Source: Streptomyces sp. NBC_01275 (lineage in GTDB: Bacteria > Actinomycetota > Actinomycetes > Streptomycetales > Streptomycetaceae). Taken from it: DNA of 64,000 nt. Below are positions 7,893-15,513 of this stretch, piece after piece. Position numbers and translations under genes: made by a program. Numbering within the stretch: position 1 is the first letter of the stretch; each line of letters starts with the position of its first letter. The notes beneath the pieces were generated by a model that saw nothing but the letters and a program-made list of their open reading frames with translations, did not search any database and had not been told where the DNA came from. The stretch covers positions 9,548,001 through 9,612,000 of the forward strand of contig NZ_JAPEOZ010000001.1 of the NCBI RefSeq assembly GCF_026340655.1. The letters are read 5' to 3'.

Positions 7893-8828
7893 TCAGGCTC
7901 CGATCGCACGGAGCACGGCGTCGGCCATGCCTTTCTCGCCGTGCGCGTTTGGATGGACGGCGGCGGCCGGGCTGCTGGGCTGGAGGGGCTCTATCCAGCG
8001 GGTCTTCTCCGCGGAGCAGGCGTCGTGACCGACGGACGGGGAGTAGGTGTCGACGTACGTCGCTCCGGCGGCCTCGCTCTGCTCGCGCAGCATGCTGTTG
8101 AGCTGCTTGCCCTTGTCGTGCAGGTAGGTCGCGTCACCGGGCGCGAGGGGCAGCTCCCTGCCGCAGCCTTTGCCTTCGGCGGGCAGGATCGCCGGATACC
8201 CGACGACGTAGACCCGGGCCTTCGGCGCACGCCGTTCGATCTCGGCCAGCGCCGCGGAAAGCTGTCGGCCGGTTGCCTGGATCTTCTGTGCCACTTCGTC
8301 GGTGCCGTCGTCGGCGTACTGCTTCTTGCAGGGCGCCTTGTCGGAGAAGAGGCGGCCGCCGCCGGTCGCGCGGTACACCGCTCCCAACGTGACGCATTTC
8401 GTGACCGTCGAACCGAACCCGATGTCGTTGCCGCCGATGCCGAGGGTGACCAGCCGCGTCCGCTTCGAGAGGGCCGAAAGCTGGGCGGGGTTGGCGCCGT
8501 TGGGCGTCTTCTGCGGCGCGGTGAGGTCGGTGATCGTGGCGCCGCTGCAGCTGACGTCACGGAAGTCAGCGGCCGTGACGCCGAGTTGGCGTGCCACCAC
8601 CGCGGGATAGTTGTGGTCGGAGCGGTCGCATCCGGCCGGGGTTCCGGACTGTCGGGGGATCTTCGGACCGGAGGTGTAGGAGTCGCCGAGAGCGACGTAG
8701 GGCCCCGGCTGCGGTCCCGCGTCCCCGGAGCTCCCGTGGTCGCCGTCCGGCCGTCCGATGAGGACGGCGGTGAGCAGAACACCGCAGCTCACGATCCCGG
8801 CCAGACCTGTGCGTGCATACGGTCCCAC
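7893..8828 (-). CDS. Secreted SGNH-hydrolase esterase/lipase
   Basis: This 311-aa protein starts at a GTG with a GGAG site upstream. It has one N-terminal hydrophobic segment (about residues 7-25) that acts as signal peptide or anchor. Block I has the nucleophile in ALGDSYTSG (S50), block III has LGIGGNDIGFG and block V has the catalytic His in HPNAHG near the C-terminus. Paired cysteines suggest disulfides outside the cell. It resembles the streptomycete secreted lipases of this fold. Its promoter at 8998 carries the same operator pair as the kinase 1 and MMPL promoters, so it is probably an output of that two-component system. Confidence 0.9.
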   Translation of the reverse strand: MGPYARTGLAGIVSCGVLLTAVLIGRPDGDHGSSGDAGPQPGPYVALGDSYTSGPKIPRQSGTPAGCDRSDHNYPAVVARQLGVTAADFRDVSCSGATITDLTAPQKTPNGANPAQLSALSKRTRLVTLGIGGNDIGFGSTVTKCVTLGAVYRATGGGRLFSDKAPCKKQYADDGTDEVAQKIQATGRQLSAALAEIERRAPKARVYVVGYPAILPAEGKGCGRELPLAPGDATYLHDKGKQLNSMLREQSEAAGATYVDTYSPSVGHDACSAEKTRWIEPLQPSSPAAAVHPNAHGEKGMADAVLRAIGA

Positions 8829-8997
8829 GGGTTTCTCCTGTCGTCGTCACAGATGACCAACTGCTGGGCGGGCACCGCAGCGCAGGGGACTGCGGGCGAT
8901 GGGCGGCGTCGCCCGGAGCGGGACCGCAGGGCCGGCCGGGGAGGCGGAAGGCTTGCCCGGATCACGGCGGGGACGAGGTCGTATGCGAACCTGCCGT

Positions 8998-9073
8998 CAA
9001 AGTAGGCGGCAAAACGCGTTTGTCGTCGGTACCGCGGGACCGATTGCGGCAGTGTCGAGTAGTACCGCGGTAG
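8998..9073 (-). promoter_or_regulatory. Promoter with paired operators (esterase gene)
   Basis: The distal palindrome GTACCGCGGTAG lies at 9062-9073 (centre 9067.5) and the proximal GGTACCGCGGGACC at 9028-9041 (centre 9034.5). The -10 box TACTTT lies at 8999-9004 (centre 9001.5). Both intervals are 33 bp. The leader to the esterase start is about 160 nt. I see no gene in 9074-9308. Confidence 0.65.
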
Positions 9074-9308
9074 GAAGGCGCGTCGACTCGCGGCGGAGGT
9101 GCGGCCAAGGCCGGCCGGGCGAGTCCCGTGTCGTGGGGCGCGCGCCGATCCCGGCCAGGCGGCGGTATCGGCCAGGACATCGCGCTCGCGCCGGCAGGCC
9201 GGTCAGACGTGGGTCGGGGTCGACCTCGCGCGAGGCGATCCGCGCGGTGCGGGTTTCCATCAGGCGGCGCGGCACGGCGGAATCGAGACCACCCGGCACG
9301 TCGCCGAG

Positions 9309-10592
9309 TCAAACGGGCCGCTTCTCCAGGGAGTCGGCAGGCGCGTTGGGGATGAGGAGGGCGTGGACGGTCCAGCCGCCCTCACGGTTGGGTCCGGCGG
9401 TGACCTCACCCCGGTACAGGGTGGCGCGCTCGCGCATACCGACCAGGCCCCGACCGCCGCCCGTCCCGTCACGGCGTGCGTGGGTGCGGGGCGGGCCGGT
9501 GTCCTCCACGGTGAGGCGAACGATGCCGGGGTCGGCGGCGATGGAGACGTGGACCGAGGTGGCGGAGGCGGCGTACTTGACGGTGTTGGTCAGGGCCTCC
9601 TGGATGATGCGGTAGGCGGACAGCTGGAGTCCGGGGGCCAGGCTGGTGAGGTCGCCGTGCGCGTACAGGGCGACGGTGGGGCCGGCGGCGCGGACCCGGT
9701 CGAGCAGGGCGTCGAGGTCGGCGAGGCCGGGCTGCGGGGCGAGCGGGGCATCGTGCGGCCGGTCGTTGTCGTCGCCGATGACGGCGAGCAGGCGGCGCAG
9801 TTCGGCCAGGGCGTCGCGGCCGCTGGCGCCGATGATGCGGAGGGTCTGGGGTCCGCGTTCGGGCTTGGTCTCGGTGAGGGCTGCGGCGCCGTCGGCGAGG
9901 CCGACGATGACGGCGAGGGTGTGGCCGAGGATGTCGTGCATCTCGCGGGAGACGCGGGCGCGTTCCTGCGCGGTGGCGAGACGGGCCTGCTGGCCGTGTT
10001 GCCTCTTCAGGGCGTCGATGTAGGCGTAGGCCAGGAGTGCCGCGCACGCCGCCACGGCGACCATCGCCATCAACGTCACGGGCTCCGGACGCGTGACGTA
10101 CTCCAGTTGCCGGCCGCGCCAGAAGAAGTAGGCCCATGCGACGAGTTGCACGAGGGTGACGCCGGTGGCGGCGGCCAGTCGGCGTGGGGTGCAGTGCCGG
10201 CCGACATTGAAGAGGGCGACCACCCGGGCGAACTCGGCGCCCGTCAGCACACCGAGAGGAAGAGACACGATCGAGACGGCTGTGGTGAGGGCGAAGACCA
10301 GCATGGGGCGTCGTTCCCGCCACAGCAGCGGGATACAGAAGGCGAGGATGATCGGCAGCTGGGGGTCGCTGACGTTGTGAGGATTGGCGTAGGCGTCGCT
10401 GCCGACCGCGAAGCAGAAGGCAGGGACCCCCCACCGCCGGGCCCGGGGACGGGCCCGGTCGGCCCGCCGCCATGAGGCGAGCCGGGAGATGACCGACGCG
10501 ATCACCCGCTGCTCGGGATCGCTCGTCAGGGCCTGAAGGAACTGGCGCTCGTCGGGGCGTGGTCCGGGAGCGGGGGCGCTCGGTGCGGTCAC
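9309..10592 (-). CDS. Sensor histidine kinase 2 (paralogue, no intact partner nearby)
   Basis: This 427-aa kinase starts at a GTG and is closely similar to kinase 1 along its whole length. It has the same membrane region (WRERRPMLVFALTT), the phospho-His box (VSREMHDILGHTLAVIVG) and the HATPase with VQEALTNTVKYA-type and GRGLVGMRER boxes (here IQEALTNTVKYA). It lies 138 bp downstream of the MMPL gene on the same strand and is probably in its operon. No response-regulator gene follows it. The only trace is the relic at 7757-7885 beyond the esterase gene. It may signal to the regulator at 5157. Confidence 0.88.
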   Translation of the reverse strand: MTAPSAPAPGPRPDERQFLQALTSDPEQRVIASVISRLASWRRADRARPRARRWGVPAFCFAVGSDAYANPHNVSDPQLPIILAFCIPLLWRERRPMLVFALTTAVSIVSLPLGVLTGAEFARVVALFNVGRHCTPRRLAAATGVTLVQLVAWAYFFWRGRQLEYVTRPEPVTLMAMVAVAACAALLAYAYIDALKRQHGQQARLATAQERARVSREMHDILGHTLAVIVGLADGAAALTETKPERGPQTLRIIGASGRDALAELRRLLAVIGDDNDRPHDAPLAPQPGLADLDALLDRVRAAGPTVALYAHGDLTSLAPGLQLSAYRIIQEALTNTVKYAASATSVHVSIAADPGIVRLTVEDTGPPRTHARRDGTGGGRGLVGMRERATLYRGEVTAGPNREGGWTVHALLIPNAPADSLEKRPV

Positions 10593-10730
10593 GGGGGAGG
10601 CCCTTCGCGATGTCGGGCCGTCCGCCGGACGGGGGTGATCGGGCCGGCGGACGGGGCAGGGGGATACGGCCGGTGAGAGTCGGTCGCCACGTCGGGAGCC
10701 GTGCGGAAGCCGGTGCCGCGGCTCCGTGTG

Positions 10731-13181
10731 TCAACTCCTGCGGATCGGGTTCTTCAGCAGCTTCCTGCGCGCCGGCGCCTCCGACTCCGTCGAGTCGGCA
10801 GGGGTGGTGGCGTCGCCGCCCCGTGCGAGGCGCTGCTTGAGCCTGGACAGTCCGCGTGCCTTCCCAGGGGCCTGCTGGGCAGGTGCCGGCGTGTCCGGGG
10901 CGCCAGAAGCGCGGCCGTCGGTGAAAGCGTGGGCGGCGCCGTGGTCGTTCGAGCCCGCGTGGACCCCCGTGGCGACACCTGCGAGCACGGGTTCAGGCGC
11001 GGAGTCCGTCTGCTCGGCTTCGAGCGCGTGGCGCAGTTTCTCGCCCTCGACGTCCACGTTCGGAAGAATCCGGTCGAGCCACTTCGGCAGGTCCCAGGAG
11101 CGGTGGCCGAGCAGGGCCATCACCGCCGGGACGATGGTCATCCGGACGACGAAGGCGTCGAAGAACACGGCGGCGGCGAGCCCCAGGCCGATCGACTTGA
11201 TCAGAGCGGCGTCGTCGAGGAGGAATCCGGAGAAGACGGAGACCATGATGACCGCGGCCGCGGTGACCACCCGGCCGCTGTGCCGGAAACCCTGCACGAC
11301 GGCCTGCGTGGGTTCGGCGCCGTGGACGTACTCCTCCCGCATGCGGGAGACGAGGAAGACCTCGTAGTCCATGGCGAGTCCGAACACGACGCCGATCAGC
11401 AGGATGGGCAGCAGGCTGACGATGGGTCCGGTCTGGTCGACGCCGAAGAGGTCCTTCAGCCAGCCCCACTGGAACACCGCCACCAGGACGCCGAGGGTCG
11501 AGACCACACTGAGCAGGAAGCCCAGGGCGGCCTTGAGCGGGATCACGATCGACCGGAAGACCAGCAGGAGCAGGACCAGGGCCAGGCCGACGACGATGGC
11601 CAGGTAGGGGACGAGGGCGTCGGAGAGCTTGGTGCTGACGTCGATGTTGACGGCGGTCAGGCCGGTGACCATCAGGTCGGCGCCGGTGTCCTGGTGCAGG
11701 GCGGCGCCGTGGTCGCGGATCTCGCCCACGAGGTCCTTGGTGGCCTCACTGGTGGCGGCGCTCTTGGGGACGGCGCCGAGCAGGGCCACGTCGCCGGCCT
11801 GGTTGAAGGAGGGAGGACGAACGGCCGCGACATCGTCCAGCTTGCTCAGCATGGTGTACGCGTCCTGGGCGGCCGCCTCGGGATCGTCGCTGTCCCGGGC
11901 GTCGACGACCACGGTGAGCGGTCCGTTGAAGCCCGGCCCGAAGCCCTTGCTGAGGGTGTCGTAGGCGATGCGCTGGGTGCTGCCGGGGGGCTTTCCGGAG
12001 TCGTCGTTCAGGGCCATCTGCAGGGACATCGCGGGGATGGCCAGCACGGCCAGGCCGACCACCGAGACCGCGAGCACCTTGACCGGGTTGCGGGTGACGA
12101 ACCTTGCCCAGCGCACGCCCGTCGACTCGCCCTCGCCGCGCTCCAGCGCCTTCATACGGCGGGTCAGCATCCTGCTCTTCATGATCTGCATACCGGCGAA
12201 GCCGAGCATGGCGGGCAGCAGGGTCAGCGCGATGACCACGGCGACGGCCACGGCGAAGGCGGAGGCCAGCCCCATGGAGGTGAGCGTGCCGATGCCGATG
12301 ACGCTCAGGCCGCTCAGCGCGACGATCACGGTCAGACCGGCGAAGACGACCGCGGACCCGGCGGTGCCCAGGGCACGTCCGCAGGCTTCCTCCGGTTCGT
12401 GGCCGTCGCGGATCTCGTTGCGGTAGCGGGAGACGATGAACAGGGCGTAGTCGATGGCGACGGCCAGGCCCAGCATCAGTGCCAGGGTCGTGGAGGCCGA
12501 GGCCAGGTCGAAGAAATGCGTGGTGAGCGTGATCGACAGGACGGCCGCGGCCACCCCGAGGATCGCGGTGAGCAGGGGCAGTCCGGCCGCGATCAGCGAG
12601 CCGAAGGTGATCACCAGGACGACGGCGGCGACCCCGACGCCGATCAGCTCGGCCGCCTTGTTCGTGGCCTTGTCCTTGACGGCGTTGCCGCCCAGGCTCA
12701 CTTTCAGGCCGGCCTTCTCGCCCTGCCGGACGACGTCGGTCTGGACGGCGTGGGCCGCGCCGCTGACGTCGGCCTGGGCGACCTTGTAGGACACCTGGGC
12801 GTAGGCGATGGCGCCGGACCTGCTGACCAGGCCGCTGGTGAAGGGATCGGTGACGCCCGACACCTGCGGCGACTTCTCCAGCTTCGCCACCAGGGACTCG
12901 ACCTCGGCCTTGTTGGCGGTGGAGGTGAGCTTCTGCCCGCTGGGCGCCTCGAACACCACGCGCGCGGTGGCGCCGTCGGCGGAGGCCTGCGGAAACTCCT
13001 TCTGCAGCAGGTCGATCGCCCGCTGCGATTGCGTGCCCGGAACGCTCAGGGCCCCGGAGGATGTGCCGGGCGCACTCATGGCGCCGATGCCGATGGCGGC
13101 CAGGACGGCGACCCACAGCATCACGACGATGCGTCGTCGCCGGAACGACAGCCGGCCGAGCCGATAGAGGAAGGTGGCCAC
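10731..13181 (-). CDS. MMPL/RND-superfamily membrane transporter
   Basis: This 816-aa protein has the two-fold MMPL layout: a first transmembrane helix at about residues 18-36, a large extracellular loop, then a five-helix bundle with DYALFIVSRYRNE. The pattern repeats, with DYEVFLVSRMREEY near residue 620. The final 120 residues are a hydrophilic Ala/Pro-rich cytoplasmic tail. The family exports lipids, glycolipids or hydrophobic antibiotics using proton motive force. The GTG start has GGGAG upstream. Its own promoter at 13244 carries the operator pair, and kinase 2 follows it. Confidence 0.92.
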   Translation of the reverse strand: MATFLYRLGRLSFRRRRIVVMLWVAVLAAIGIGAMSAPGTSSGALSVPGTQSQRAIDLLQKEFPQASADGATARVVFEAPSGQKLTSTANKAEVESLVAKLEKSPQVSGVTDPFTSGLVSRSGAIAYAQVSYKVAQADVSGAAHAVQTDVVRQGEKAGLKVSLGGNAVKDKATNKAAELIGVGVAAVVLVITFGSLIAAGLPLLTAILGVAAAVLSITLTTHFFDLASASTTLALMLGLAVAIDYALFIVSRYRNEIRDGHEPEEACGRALGTAGSAVVFAGLTVIVALSGLSVIGIGTLTSMGLASAFAVAVAVVIALTLLPAMLGFAGMQIMKSRMLTRRMKALERGEGESTGVRWARFVTRNPVKVLAVSVVGLAVLAIPAMSLQMALNDDSGKPPGSTQRIAYDTLSKGFGPGFNGPLTVVVDARDSDDPEAAAQDAYTMLSKLDDVAAVRPPSFNQAGDVALLGAVPKSAATSEATKDLVGEIRDHGAALHQDTGADLMVTGLTAVNIDVSTKLSDALVPYLAIVVGLALVLLLLVFRSIVIPLKAALGFLLSVVSTLGVLVAVFQWGWLKDLFGVDQTGPIVSLLPILLIGVVFGLAMDYEVFLVSRMREEYVHGAEPTQAVVQGFRHSGRVVTAAAVIMVSVFSGFLLDDAALIKSIGLGLAAAVFFDAFVVRMTIVPAVMALLGHRSWDLPKWLDRILPNVDVEGEKLRHALEAEQTDSAPEPVLAGVATGVHAGSNDHGAAHAFTDGRASGAPDTPAPAQQAPGKARGLSRLKQRLARGGDATTPADSTESEAPARRKLLKNPIRRS

Positions 13182-13243
13182 GGATTACTCCCACCAGGAG
13201 ACAGAGATCATTGGGTGAGCTGGGCCTGACTGACCCGCGATCT

Positions 13244-13319
13244 CAACCTAGGAGCGGTACCGGGCGACCATCCGGTACGACGGAACCGAATCAGGCGGAG
13301 CCCGTTAGTACCGCGGTAC
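13244..13319 (-). promoter_or_regulatory. Promoter with paired operators (MMPL-kinase 2 operon)
   Basis: The distal perfect palindrome GTACCGCGGTAC lies at 13308-13319 (centre 13313.5). The proximal GGTACGACGGAACC lies at 13274-13287 (centre 13280.5), and the -10 box TAGGTT at 13245-13250 (centre 13247.5). Spacings of 33 and 33 bp match the promoters at 7573 and 8998. The leader is about 55 nt. Confidence 0.7.
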
Positions 13320-13400
13320 CAATCCCCGCCCTCCTCAAAGCCCGTCGGCCGGCGATGCCCTGATCGAAGAGAGACGGTGCCCCCGCGAGGTGTGGCAGGT

Positions 13401-13598
13401 GGGCCTTCGGCAGTCCTCGACACCCGCACCGGCAGACTCGTCGCCGCCTGTCAACCGACGCCCACGACCGGCTGCTTGGCCAATGACGTCGTGCTGGTGC
13501 GCGAGCGCGCGTGGTTCACCGAGTCGCGTGACGACGTGCTGTACGGGATTCCCCGCGGGTACGCCGGAAGACCGCGTCGGCTGCCGCTCGGCGGCTGA
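13401..13598 (+). pseudogene. Possible SMP-30/gluconolactonase-like remnant
   Basis: One frame reads VLDTRTGRLVAACQPTP, then NDVVLVRERAWFTESRDDVL and a terminal LPLGG. This pattern recalls one blade and a half of secreted SMP-30-like beta-propeller proteins (YDTxTGxLVA, NDVVVTxxAAWFTDS). There is no start, signal peptide or further blades. I read it as a fragment left from a lost gene, at modest confidence. Confidence 0.35.
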
Positions 13599-13644
13599 CG
13601 CGGGATGGCGGCTGCGGGAGCGTTGCCGCAAGTAGGGATCGCCG

Positions 13645-13694
13645 ATCCATGGACAGACTCTCCTCTCCCGCCCTTGCAGAGATGCTTTTACGGT
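13645..13694 (+). promoter_or_regulatory. XRE-type promoter module, copy A
   Basis: ATCCATGGAC at 13645-13654 is followed by TCCTCTCCCGCCC and by TACGGT (-10) at 13689-13694, with 44 bp between the start of the palindrome and the -10. The same module with the same spacing precedes the SDR gene (34630 to 34581) and the hydrolase remnant (31886-31935). Confidence 0.6.
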
Positions 13695-13877
13695 CGGTAC
13701 TGCGGGCGGTTCACCGGCCCGCAGGAGCGAAGGAACGGGGACATCCCCATGACGCTCCGCAGCCGATACCCGTTCTTCAACGACTCAGCGTCGCCCATGT
13801 CGTTGCCGGATGTCCGTGCATCCGGGCGGACCACCTCGGTGGCGCGAACCCATTGTGTCCAACCCCAGGAGATGACC

Positions 13878-14387
13878 ATGAAGACCTCTGTCTCTCGCCG
13901 CCAAGCCGCCCTGGCTGCTGTCGGCGCGATCACCGCAGTCACGCTCACCGTCGCGGGTACGGCCTCGGCCAGTCCGGAGGGAGGCGGCGGCCATCACCGG
14001 CCGGAGAGCCAGGTGCAGCACAACGAGCGTGTCGCCGTCGCCTTCCTGGACCTGGCCTTCAACAAGAAGCAGCCCCAGGCGGCCGCGGACCGCTACGTGG
14101 GCGCGGAGTTCATCCAGCACAACCCGCTGTCCGCCGACGGCACGAAGCCGTTCGTCGAGTACGTGACCTGGCGGACCACCCTGTCCCCGGAGCTGAAGTT
14201 CGACTTCAAGCGGGTGTTCGGCGAGAAGAACCTGGTGGCGGTGCACTACAAGAGAACCTACGACGCGACCGACCGCGGCGCCGCGGTGATGGACATCTTC
14301 CGGTTCGAGAAGGGCAAGATCGTCGAGCACTGGGACGTCATCCAGGATGTCCCGGAGACGTCCGCGAACGACAACACCATGTTCTGA
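13878..14387 (+). CDS. Secreted SnoaL/NTF2-like protein
   Basis: This 169-aa protein has an N-terminal signal peptide (SRRQAALAAVGAITAV, cleavage near ASA-SPEG) that carries an SRR motif and may be Tat-type. The mature part is an NTF2-like fold of the SnoaL family, with AVAFLDLAFNKKQPQAAADRYV, FIQHNP and a C-terminal WDVIQDVP strand. This pattern is common in predicted ester-cyclase-like proteins of unknown substrate. AGGAG lies 6 nt before the ATG at 13878. An in-frame ATG at 13750, the position where the promoter module expects a start, would add 42 residues before the signal peptide and is less likely. Confidence 0.85.
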   Translation: MKTSVSRRQAALAAVGAITAVTLTVAGTASASPEGGGGHHRPESQVQHNERVAVAFLDLAFNKKQPQAAADRYVGAEFIQHNPLSADGTKPFVEYVTWRTTLSPELKFDFKRVFGEKNLVAVHYKRTYDATDRGAAVMDIFRFEKGKIVEHWDVIQDVPETSANDNTMF

Positions 14388-14424
14388 GCAGCCGCTGTCC
14401 TGTCGGCCGGGGGCCGGTGGGGGC

Positions 14425-14660
14425 AGGGTTTCGGCGGTCAACACGATCGACGCCCACCGCCTCCAGTCACCTGGCCGCCGCCCACGGCCTGGGCGACCGG
14501 ATGCACGAGCGGTCCGCGAGGCACGCGGATCCGGCGCGACGGGCGTGCCGTTCTCCGTCATCAACCGGGCGTACGGTCTCTCGGGCGCCCAGTCGGCCGA
14601 CACCTTCCTCTCCGCCCTCCGCCGTGCCGACTGGGCGTTTCCGTCCGATTCGACTCTGCC
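14425..14660 (+). pseudogene. FrnE-like DsbA-family oxidoreductase remnant
   Basis: Successive frames give AVNTIDAHRL, then LAAAHGLGDRMHER, then GVPFSVINRAYGLSGAQSAD followed by FLSAL. These are the conserved parts of the C-terminal half of FrnE-type DsbA oxidoreductases (NTxDAHRL, GVPxFVxxxxYxxSGAQ). At least one frameshift and an internal loss separate them, and the N-terminal half with the CxxC-like site is gone. It is a decayed gene. Confidence 0.65.
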
Positions 14661-14740
14661 GTGGGTGTGTTGAGCGCGCCTGAAAGCGCCGGTCAGAGAT
14701 GTTCGAATCCGCTGGGTCGAACCTCAAGCTTGGTTCAGAC

Positions 14741-15196
14741 TCAGTTGTGGGTGACGCTGGGCGCCGGTGCGATCTTGGTCGAGCCGTTCACCGTGAGGTG
14801 CACCGAGTTGTCGTACTTGACGCCGTCCGCGGGAATGTGGACGGTCGGGCCGAAGCAGGCCACCTCGATGTTCGGGTTCAGGACAGAGTCGGCGCAGGTC
14901 ACGTTGCTGCCGAACTGGGACGAGGTCCAGCCGCCGATATTGACGGCCTTCGGGCCCTGGTTGATGACGACCATGACGATTTGAGCGTCGTAGTTCGCGT
15001 TGACCACCACGCATCCCTGGAAATGCACGCCGGGGTAGGTGACGTGCGAGATAGCCGGCGAGCAGAGCATGCCGATGTTCGGATCGAGTACCTTCCAGTT
15101 GACGGTGGCAGCGCTCGCCGGCGCGGCGGCGGCCGCCACACCCAGCAGCCCAGCGGTCACTATGCCCGCGGCGCGAACGGTCTGACGAAACTTCAT
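14741..15196 (-). CDS. Secreted protein of unknown function
   Basis: This 151-aa protein has a clear signal peptide (residues 1-29, ending ASA-ATVN). The mature domain of about 120 residues is rich in Val, Asn and Ile, with four cysteines near 45, 62, 101 and 114 that could form two disulfides. The strand-rich composition suggests a small beta-sandwich. I do not recognise the family. The ATG at 15196 has a GGAGAAG site upstream. The neighbours are a DsbA-like relic and an insertion sequence, so context says little. Confidence 0.7.
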   Translation of the reverse strand: MKFRQTVRAAGIVTAGLLGVAAAAAPASAATVNWKVLDPNIGMLCSPAISHVTYPGVHFQGCVVVNANYDAQIVMVVINQGPKAVNIGGWTSSQFGSNVTCADSVLNPNIEVACFGPTVHIPADGVKYDNSVHLTVNGSTKIAPAPSVTHN

Positions 15197-15513
15197 GTGT
15201 CTTCTCCTGACGTATGTGTAGCTGGTGCGCTGCTGAAGGTGACCGTAGCGAAGCGGTGATCATCTGCCTTGTCCGCAAGTCCACTCCCGTCAGTCCTGAC
15301 AGCTGCGCACCGACTGTCGCCGTCACCGGCGACTGGGCGTGATCAAGATTGCCAGGTCCTGCGCGGCTGTCGTTGGCGCTTGGTCCACACTTCGTTGGTC
15401 TTGCCTGCACACCGAGAAGTGGCTACGCCGCGGTGGATTCGCGTGATCGTCGCTACCGGTCCACTTTTCAGCCGTCGCCGACGGCTGCCAGCGTGGCCGG
15501 CTCACGTGCGCTG
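15197..15513. other. Intergenic stretch before the insertion sequence
   Basis: The promoter and ribosome site of the secreted protein lie at its left end. A segment near 15330-15410 (gtgatcaagattgccaggtc) looks like the flank of another insertion sequence, but I could not identify its ends. No gene is supported here. Confidence 0.4.

Noticed and set aside
10701..13229. An 842-codon open frame antisense to the MMPL gene
   Set aside because: It is Gly/Asp/Glu/His-rich low-complexity sequence produced by high-GC codon bias. The minus-strand MMPL protein has clear domains.
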